Assembly (NCBI GenBank): GCA_964501275.1
Contig: CAZCSP010000007.1
Span: 62,001-126,000, forward strand
Reading direction: 5' to 3'
DNA from: 55-13 sp964501275
GTDB taxonomy: Bacteria; Armatimonadota; Fimbriimonadia; Fimbriimonadales; Fimbriimonadaceae
DNA length: 64,000 nucleotides
A program made the position numbers and the translations under genes. Under the pieces are notes generated by a model. It was given only the letters and a program-made list of their open reading frames with translations. It had not been told where the DNA came from and did no database searches. Positions 58,321 to 64,000 of this stretch are shown here, one piece after another (within the stretch, counting starts at the first letter, position 1; every line of letters starts with the position of its first letter).

Positions 58321-58420
58321 NNNNNNNNNNNNNNNNNNNNNNNNNNNNNNNNNNNNNNNNNNNNNNNNNNNNNNNNNNNNNNNNNNNNNNNNNNNNNNNN
58401 NNNNNNNNNNNNNNNNNNNN
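58321..58420. other. Assembly gap (100 N)
   Basis: One hundred Ns join two contigs. True length and content are unknown. Two genes on opposite strands run into it. Confidence 0.99.
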
Positions 58421-58767
58421 CCGCCCTCCACCGCCTGGAGCTTGGCCTCCGAGTCCACCTTCACCTCATAGACCGGCACGGACCAACCGTTGGGGGTTTG
58501 GTACTTCATCCGAAGGCGGTTCCCCTCGCTTCCCCACTGAAACTTGCGACCCTCGCGACCTGGGATCAGTATTTCGCCAGTGCCGTCCTGGTTGAACGTG
58601 TACTTGCGAAACGAGCCGAAGCGGTCCACATACCAATCGCCCACCAGATCGGCCCTCTTCTCTGAAGGCAGGCGGACAAAAGCTTCAGGCGAATGCACAG
58701 CAAAGGCCCCGATCACAATCGCGACGACGGCCAAATACAAACCAGCTTTCAAAAGGGCCCGACCCAT
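58421..58767 (-). CDS. Small membrane-anchored protein, truncated by the gap
   Basis: The first 115 codons from ATG 58767. One membrane helix (LLKAGLYLAVVAIVIGAFAV) is followed by a beta-rich outer domain with DLVGDWYVDRFGSFRKYTFN and GTGEILIPGREGRKFQWGS, the pattern of small lipocalin-like domains. TATAAC lies seven bases before the ATG. The C-terminus is lost in the gap. Fold assignment is tentative. Confidence 0.6.
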
Positions 58768-58886
58768 CAGTAAAGTTATACGCTGATTTGGCCCTGCCCG
58801 CCTAGTCTTCCCGGAAAAGCCCTGCAGCGAGAGAATCATCTATGCACAACTGCTCTAACTATGAGATATGATATGACATTATCATA

Positions 58887-61010
58887 TTGTCTTATGCTTG
58901 CCTCATTTCCATTGCTTTGCAGGGTTCTGCCAGCCAAACCGTCACCGCCGAGATCGCGCCCACGACGGTTAAGAAAGCGTTCGTCGTGATAGCGTCCCAA
59001 TTGGAAAAGCCGCTATTGGTCGAGGGCAAGATCGCGGATGAGATCGTCGCCATCCACGTTCACGACCTGTCCAAGGACGATCTCAAGAAGCACCTCGCCA
59101 CCGCCACCGGAGGAGTGTGGGTGGATCACGAAGGCAAAGAGGTCCTCACCCTGCCCGATTGGCTGGATAAGCGCCAGCAGGAGGAGGCCGACCGCCTCCG
59201 CACGGAAGCCCTTCTGAAAGCCCAAGCCGACCGCAAGCCCCTGCCTCCCATGTCGCGGGCCGTGATGGAGAGTTGGATGGGGCAATTGGAAGTGACCGTG
59301 AGGGAGATGCAGGAGAACTACATGCGGAACTACGAGGCGTTCGACAGGGCGAGACAACGACATTTCGACCTGGTCCGAGAAGGCCCGCTCTCTCGCCTAC
59401 TTGAGCGAATTCTTGCCAAAATGGACCTGCGTGAATTCGCCAACATGGAGATGGGCGAACAGATTTGCCTTTCGGATACTCCCAACCACACGGAGCGCAG
59501 AATCCCATTCGACATCAAGCCGCTCCTCGCCCAGTTTGCTGACGAGCAGAAGTTGTTGAAAACAGTTGCCCCATTTGAGCTGGACCAGCCCGCAGGAATA
59601 AGTGGAGATAGTCGAATGTGGGTGCTTGGCGCTGATCCAGAAGTCAGCCGGGTCCTGCTCGTGGCCACCCGACACGCCAGTAGCAGTGGTCCCGCATTTA
59701 ACCTAAGGGTATTGGATCGAGAGGGTTGGATCACCGGGTCCATCGGCATCCGTCTCCAGCCCGCCTCGCCCCCGCCATCCGCCTCCGCCAAGGCAGAAGA
59801 AGGCAAAATTAAGCTGAGCGAGCAAACGATGACGTGGCGAAACATCAACTGGTGGCTCCGCACGGTTTTTGAAAAGGACGAAAAGACTGGCCGGCCATTT
59901 CGAGAGTTGCTTGAACCGCACCTGCCTATCCTCCTGCACCCGGACCAGACCGATCCGCTTCTACTCGCAGCCGGTGATACAATGGCCGACTACGCAAAAC
60001 ACCTCGGCAAAAACCTAGTCGTCCTCCTACCCGACCGAGCGCTTAAACCCACCTACTCCAACGAAACTGAGATCGAGGTGAGCGCATTGGAATCGACCAT
60101 CGACAACGTTTGGAAGTCAGAGCGCGTGGACGAAGGCGATACCATTGTCATCCGCCCGAAGGTCTATGGGGACCAGCGAGCCGAACGTATGAATCGGGAG
60201 GCGCTGGGGAGATTCTTCCGCCAAGTCCATCAGGCGGGCACGGTTACAGTCGCTGATGCCGCCGCTTATCTCTGGGCCAGCCCCAGCCGCCTCAATTTTG
60301 AGATATTCAGCTACGACGAAGCGGCCTACGGTTTTGGCGAAAGCATCCAGGGCGACTACGAGACGAAAGCTCTAACCTGCTGGTACCATCGCGCCTCTCT
60401 GAAATTCCTCGGATCACTCTCGGAAAACCAGCGCCGAGGCCTGCTAAGCGGCGGCGAGTTGACGGTGGCCCAACTGGGCTCCCAGGCGAGGCAGGAGTTT
60501 GCCCGGATGGTCTACAGCGCAGACTCTATCGAAAGCTTCTTCAAACCTTGGGTTCCCAATCAGACCGTTCGGAGCATCCTAGGCCACGCAACCTCGCTGG
60601 TGTGGGAGAGACTTCCCAACGGGATTCCTGCCTCGACGAGAATCATCTGCGAGAAGGCGGTCGAGCCGGTGATCATTACCGACGAAAGCGAACACTCGCT
60701 CCTCACCAGCTACTCGCCCGAGTGGCTAGGCCAAGACATAGTGGAGCGAGAGGAGTCACCCGACCGCTCCAATGACCGCATCGTGCGACTGGGCCAGGCC
60801 AACGTCTACCGGTTCCGGTTCGTTTTCTCCGATTCAGCGGAGGGTAAGACGACGCTCGGCGAAATCATTCCCGGCAAGCGGCAAGAGATCAAGAGCATGG
60901 ACGACCTTCCGGCCGATATCCGTGCCAGGGTAGAAAAGGCGATGGCGGCAGAACGAAAAGCTCGGCTAGACAAGAACCAGGGAACCCAAGGAACGCCTCC
61001 GCCACCCTAG
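58887..61010 (+). CDS. Large exported protein of unknown function (STN-like N-terminus)
   Basis: A 707-residue protein from TTG 58887 with a weak signal-like start (YACLISIALQGSASQ). Residues about 25-80 (KKAFVVIASQLEKPLLVEGK then IADEIVAIHVHDLSKDDLKK) show the strand-helix order of an STN segment. A long helical stretch (MQENYMRNYEAFDRARQRHF) follows and the rest is mixed. No catalytic motif is recognised. The locus at 28379-29591 has a similar N-terminal arrangement but is damaged. Confidence 0.65.
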   Translation: MSYACLISIALQGSASQTVTAEIAPTTVKKAFVVIASQLEKPLLVEGKIADEIVAIHVHDLSKDDLKKHLATATGGVWVDHEGKEVLTLPDWLDKRQQEEADRLRTEALLKAQADRKPLPPMSRAVMESWMGQLEVTVREMQENYMRNYEAFDRARQRHFDLVREGPLSRLLERILAKMDLREFANMEMGEQICLSDTPNHTERRIPFDIKPLLAQFADEQKLLKTVAPFELDQPAGISGDSRMWVLGADPEVSRVLLVATRHASSSGPAFNLRVLDREGWITGSIGIRLQPASPPPSASAKAEEGKIKLSEQTMTWRNINWWLRTVFEKDEKTGRPFRELLEPHLPILLHPDQTDPLLLAAGDTMADYAKHLGKNLVVLLPDRALKPTYSNETEIEVSALESTIDNVWKSERVDEGDTIVIRPKVYGDQRAERMNREALGRFFRQVHQAGTVTVADAAAYLWASPSRLNFEIFSYDEAAYGFGESIQGDYETKALTCWYHRASLKFLGSLSENQRRGLLSGGELTVAQLGSQARQEFARMVYSADSIESFFKPWVPNQTVRSILGHATSLVWERLPNGIPASTRIICEKAVEPVIITDESEHSLLTSYSPEWLGQDIVEREESPDRSNDRIVRLGQANVYRFRFVFSDSAEGKTTLGEIIPGKRQEIKSMDDLPADIRARVEKAMAAERKARLDKNQGTQGTPPPP

Positions 61011-61018
61011 CCTCCAGG

Positions 61019-61417
61019 TTACGCAGAGGCCTGTAACACGCCCTCGAGATGCTCGGGCACATCCACATGCAACAACTCGATCTCCTTCGGCACCCGCCCC
61101 TCACGCTGCTCCAATGAGACCAGGCGAAACATGGCGCGATCGGTGAACAGGGCCAACCGGCGGTTGGCGGGGGCAAGCAGGAGAAAGTACAGATCGGCAC
61201 GGACCTTGTTCAGCTTCGCCGCCGTATTCTTCCCCGATCCCTGACTGGTGTTGATCGTCGCGACGGTCTTCTCATCCTCACATACCGCCGGGAACGTGTA
61301 AGCTCCCCCGGAGGACAGTTTCACCTTTTGTCGAGAGAAGGGTTGCTTCAGTCTTTCAGAAAGCCACGTTGCGGCAATCCAGGCATAGACCTGATTTTGT
61401 GCATTTGAGTCGGCCAC
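61019..61417 (-). CDS. Small soluble hypothetical protein
   Basis: A 132-residue protein, MADSNAQNQVYAWIAATWLS at the start, then KVKLSSGGAYTFPAVCEDEK and VRADLYFLLLAPANRRLALF. The alternation of strands with charged residues (a CEDE followed by NKVRADLYFLL) resembles the core of nuclease-like folds, but no full motif set can be named. Its stop lies nine bases from the convergent large exported protein gene. Confidence 0.6.
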   Translation of the reverse strand: MADSNAQNQVYAWIAATWLSERLKQPFSRQKVKLSSGGAYTFPAVCEDEKTVATINTSQGSGKNTAAKLNKVRADLYFLLLAPANRRLALFTDRAMFRLVSLEQREGRVPKEIELLHVDVPEHLEGVLQASA

Positions 61418-61487
61418 TCGGAGATTCTAATCGTTTTCCGCAATTATGGCCAGTCTGGAGGGGCGAATCGGCAGCCTGCCCATGCCA

Positions 61488-61652
61488 CTACCAGCGGTAA
61501 CTCTTATGCCGCCTCTTCCCCCGGGCTGCCTTCACGACCAAAAAGAGGACCGGGAGCACGAAGATCGCATACCAATACTGCTGAACAACCGCCCCAAATC
61601 CGGGCTCTTGGACTTGCTCAGCCATTGTTCCGAGGAGGATGTTTCCGTTCAT
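61488..61652 (-). CDS. Very small membrane protein (54 residues)
   Basis: A short frame from ATG 61652: a polar N-terminus (MAEQVQEPGFGAVVQQ inside), one membrane helix (YWYAIFVLPVLFLVV) and a strongly basic tail (KAARGKRRHKSYRW). An ATG nine codons later is an alternative start. The clean topology suggests a real gene. Function is unknown. Confidence 0.5.
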   Translation of the reverse strand: MNGNILLGTMAEQVQEPGFGAVVQQYWYAIFVLPVLFLVVKAARGKRRHKSYRW

Positions 61653-61750
61653 GTCTCACTTATTGGCGTCCTTAGAAACCTGCCTTCCCCGATGGATTTC
61701 CAGGTCGAGAGAAACCTGGGAAGGGTGCTTGGGCAGGATGCTGTGGTGCT

Positions 61751-61816
61751 GGGAGTTTGGCTTTGGGCGGTCGGACAGATAGGATAGATACTGTTCACCC
61801 CCAAACCCAAAACCGC
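61751..61816. repeat. Short heptamer-type hairpin
   Basis: GGGAGTTTGGCTTTGGGCGG (61751-61770) pairs imperfectly with CCCCCAAACCCAAAACCGC (61798-61815). The loop TCGGACAGATAGGATAGATA echoes the nonamers of the loops at 1876 and 44566. It lies upstream of the epimerase gene. Confidence 0.55.
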
Positions 61817-61855
61817 AATGCCGAAGAACCGCAACGTCGGTATGCTTAAAATCCC

Positions 61856-62620
61856 ATGAAGCCGATCTCCATCCAACTCTACACTGTCCGTGAGCTTGCC
61901 AAAGACGGCAACCATCTGAAAGTTCTCCAGCAGATTGCGGACATCGGCTACAAGGGGGTGGAGGGGCATGGGTATGGGATGCCCCCTGCCGAATTCCGCC
62001 GAACTGTGGAAGACATGGGGATGCGGGTCAGCAGCTACTTCGGCGGCTTCCCTGAACCCGACAACATCAACGAGTTCATGGACACCGCCAACGCCCTCGG
62101 GACCAACCTGACTGTCTCCGGCTTCTGGGTGGAGGAGTTTGAGTCTCTGGACGCCATCAAGCGCACTGCCGACCGAGTCGCCCCTGCGGTTCAGACTTTG
62201 AAGAAAAACGGCTTCATCTTTGGCCTCCACAACCACTGGATGGAGTTTGAGATGGTGGAGGGCAAGTGGGCGATCCAGCATCTCATCGACCGGGTGCCCG
62301 ATCTCCACCTAGAGATCGACATCTACTGGTGCGCCAACTTTGGCGAGAACGATCCGGCGGAAGTCGTCCGTACCTATCGCGACCGCGCCCACCTCCTCCA
62401 TGTCAAAGATGGTCCTCTGGTCAAAGGCGAGCCGCACGTCGCCGTCGGCTCCGGCAAAATGGACATCCCCGCCACCCTGAAAGCCCAAGACCCCGCGGTC
62501 ACGCAGTGGCATGTGGTGGAGTTGGACGAGTGCGCCACCGACATGATGCAAGCGGTGAAGGACAGCTACGACTACCTGGTAACCACCGGCCTAGCCCTCG
62601 GCAACCGCACGATCATATAG
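61856..62620 (+). CDS. Sugar phosphate isomerase/epimerase (TIM barrel)
   Basis: A 254-residue xylose-isomerase-like protein. It begins MKPISIQLYTVRELAKDGNH and contains IADIGYKGVEGHGYG, the metal-site region FGLHNHWMEFEM, LHLEIDIYWCANFGENDPAE and HLLHVKDGPLVKGEPHVAVG, ending QWHVVELDECATDM. These are the usual family blocks with Glu, Asp, His and Glu ligands. It stands alone; the substrate is unknown. Confidence 0.9.
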   Translation: MKPISIQLYTVRELAKDGNHLKVLQQIADIGYKGVEGHGYGMPPAEFRRTVEDMGMRVSSYFGGFPEPDNINEFMDTANALGTNLTVSGFWVEEFESLDAIKRTADRVAPAVQTLKKNGFIFGLHNHWMEFEMVEGKWAIQHLIDRVPDLHLEIDIYWCANFGENDPAEVVRTYRDRAHLLHVKDGPLVKGEPHVAVGSGKMDIPATLKAQDPAVTQWHVVELDECATDMMQAVKDSYDYLVTTGLALGNRTII

Positions 62621-62636
62621 AGTGCGGCAATTTATT

Positions 62637-62939
62637 GCCGCTTTCACCTGCCCGATTCATCGGGCTGAACGGGAGACTCGGATAGAGATCACTGGCAATG
62701 ACAGGCCTCCTCAGCCGAATAAATTCGGCGATCCCAGCAACTTACCGCCGCTTTCACCTGCCCGATTCATCGGGCTGAACGGGAGGCTCGGATAGAAATC
62801 ACTGGCAATGACAAGCATCCTCAGCCGAATAAATTCGGCGATCCCAGCAACCTACCGCCGCTTTCACCTGCCCGATTCATCGGGTTGCAACGTAAACTTG
62901 AATACAAACCAGCTTGCCGAATGAATTCGGCGATCCCAG
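62637..62939. repeat. 110-bp tandem repeat with GCCGAAT palindrome units
   Basis: CTTTCACCTGCCCGATTCAT occurs at 62641, 62751 and 62861, a period of exactly 110 bases over nearly three units. Each unit also contains the 24-mer starting GCCGAATAAATTCGGCGATC (62714, 62824, and a GAATGAATTC version at 62916). Units one and two are almost identical; the third is shortened. It fills the space between the epimerase and the MASE1 sensor gene. Confidence 0.9.
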
Positions 62940-62987
62940 CACTTGCTTGCAATAAGAATGTAAGTTAGACTAAACCCCGGAGAGCGA

Positions 62988-64000
62988 ATGTGCGGTTTTA
63001 TGTCGTTCAGACGCTTTGAACTAAACGGGCATTGGGGGCGTGAGCTGGTTTACGGCTTCGCGTTCGCCTGCGTTTACGCGCTTGCTTACTGGTTTGGCGC
63101 CCAATTCCGCACGACCACTGGCATCTCCCCTTTCTGGCCGGGCGCAGGAGTGATTCTCGCCTGGTTTTGGCTGCTCGGTTCTCGGCAAATCCCGCTGGCT
63201 CTGTTGGTTGTCTTTGGACTGCGCTACGCTTTCCGGCCCGACTTCGAAGTCGTCGAAAGCGCCATCAAGGCGACGACGTTGGCCATCGGCTATGGCGTCA
63301 CGGGCGAGATGCTGCGCCATTGGCTCCCGGTCAAGAAGTGGTGGACTTCCCTTCGAGAGCTGGTCGTCTTCCTCAGCATCGCTCTGCCTGCCTGCCTCAT
63401 CATCGGCATTTTGGCTACCTTCAATATCGGGCCAAGTGACGGCGAAGCGTTCGTCCAACCCGTGACCGGCCTCCGATTTGGCCTCGGCGACTTTATTGGC
63501 TGTCTGGTTTGCGCGCCTTTGATCGCCCTGACCATTGGCGTTTCCAGCCCGCGCCCAGGGAGTTCCCTGTGGGACGTGGAAGAATCTCAAAGTCCAAGGC
63601 TAAAACGAGTTGCCGAACTTACCGCCCAGAGCCTGCTGGTCATCGTCTGCGCTTACTTGGCCTTCGGCAAGACCAAGGTGTTCGAGAACAACGCCGAGCA
63701 TCTCCTGGTCCTCCCGATGCTCTGGATCGTCTACCGCAATGGCGTAAAGGGCGCGGTCTATGGGGGATTCGCCATTTCGGTCAGCGCCAGCCTCGCCATT
63801 CTGGTCCTGCAGATGGATCGAAGCAGGCTCGACTCCCTCCAGATATTCCTCATCACCATCCTGGTTACCGGCCTCGCGCTGGGCGTGCTGATCAGCGGGC
63901 GAGAGGAGGCAATGGTGGCTTTGGAAGCGAGTCAGCTCAACCATCGGTACGCCGCCGAAGCCGCCCGGGATGGCCTCTGGGAGTTCGACCTTCATGGACA
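62988..64000 (+). CDS. MASE1-domain sensor protein (partial, C-terminus beyond window)
   Basis: The first 337 codons from ATG 62988 (GGAGAG upstream). Eight or so membrane helices form a MASE1 sensor domain: FAFACVYALAYWFGAQFRTT, GISPFWPGAGVILAWFWLLG and VTGLRFGLGDFIGCLVCAPL are typical. At the window end ASQLNHRYAAEAARDGLWEF begins a PAS domain. The output domain (histidine kinase or GGDEF) is outside the window. Confidence 0.85.
   Translation, partial: MCGFMSFRRFELNGHWGRELVYGFAFACVYALAYWFGAQFRTTTGISPFWPGAGVILAWFWLLGSRQIPLALLVVFGLRYAFRPDFEVVESAIKATTLAIGYGVTGEMLRHWLPVKKWWTSLRELVVFLSIALPACLIIGILATFNIGPSDGEAFVQPVTGLRFGLGDFIGCLVCAPLIALTIGVSSPRPGSSLWDVEESQSPRLKRVAELTAQSLLVIVCAYLAFGKTKVFENNAEHLLVLPMLWIVYRNGVKGAVYGGFAISVSASLAILVLQMDRSRLDSLQIFLITILVTGLALGVLISGREEAMVALEASQLNHRYAAEAARDGLWEFDLHG

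Noticed and set aside
58252..58839. Genes spanning the N gap
   Set aside because: Frames that run through the Ns are artefacts; the two real genes are on opposite strands and are cut by the gap.
1828..62939. CRISPR array
   Set aside because: No set of identical repeats with unique spacers of constant length; the repeats are inverted, dispersed or a 110-bp tandem.

Overview
The window is bacterial chromosome of roughly 57-60% GC, densely coded, with one 100-N scaffold gap at 58321-58420, so it probably comes from a draft or metagenome assembly. The gene set fits a diderm member of the Terrabacteria. It has an LPS-type arabinose-5-phosphate isomerase and a Wza-like exporter, next to a McsB-like arginine kinase, a WhiG/FliA sigma factor and a Gram-positive-style LexA. 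Several prepilins, MFS-HEAT and HEAT proteins and many leaderless-looking promoters fit Armatimonadota (Fimbriimonas-like), but that placement is inference from gene content, not from a marker phylogeny.

Layout. 1-8150: lipid kinase (partial), ferredoxin/thioredoxin-type reductase, threonine dehydrogenase with free-methionine sulfoxide reductase, mnmG, a HEAT-like protein, and a cyclophilin followed by a decayed copy of its own 3' part. 8170-12308: a four-gene membrane/secreted cassette (CxxC protein, pseudopilin, Cys-rich exported protein, membrane-anchored protein) present twice in tandem, one copy with a truncated Cys-rich gene. 12597-15153: ECF sigma factor, small membrane partner, large membrane protein. 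15374-17743: atpC and atpD, split by an inserted element that carries a four-helix-bundle (IVP/S23-like) gene between heptamer-repeat arms. 18004-27354: HAD hydrolase, ApnL-like lactonase, two prepilins, EI24 protein, aminopeptidase P, a Gfo/Idh plus TIM-barrel epimerase pair and a glycosyltransferase. 27355-29600: a possible structured RNA on the minus strand, then secreted-protein genes that look frameshifted. 29725-33662: rpsR, WhiG/FliA sigma factor, a foldase lipoprotein and tmRNA. 33837-41145: MFS-HEAT fusion, metallopeptidase-like protein, two EEP-family proteins, Y-family polymerase, Uma2 nuclease. 41177-46593: ileS-lspA, then arginase-kdsD. 46818-50467: MoxR/VWA pair and lexA. 50612-55604: SurA-like foldase, rsmI, a duplicated exporter start, the exporter, mcsB-like kinase. 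55674-64000: DUF433, sirtuin, nucleotidyltransferase, the gap, unknown secreted and soluble proteins, an epimerase, a 110-bp tandem repeat and a MASE1 sensor running off the end.

The most unusual feature is the intergenic DNA. At least a dozen intergenic spaces hold 65-140 bp inverted-repeat elements. Several have arms built of tandem, degenerate heptamers, and two of these with unrelated arms share a nonamer-repeat loop. One element of this type is enlarged and carries the four-helix-bundle gene, sitting exactly between the atpD stop and the atpC start. Two further short repeat families (30 bp, six copies; 24 bp, five copies) are scattered between genes. Many genes have a -10 hexamer only 5-9 bases before the start codon, which implies leaderless mRNAs.
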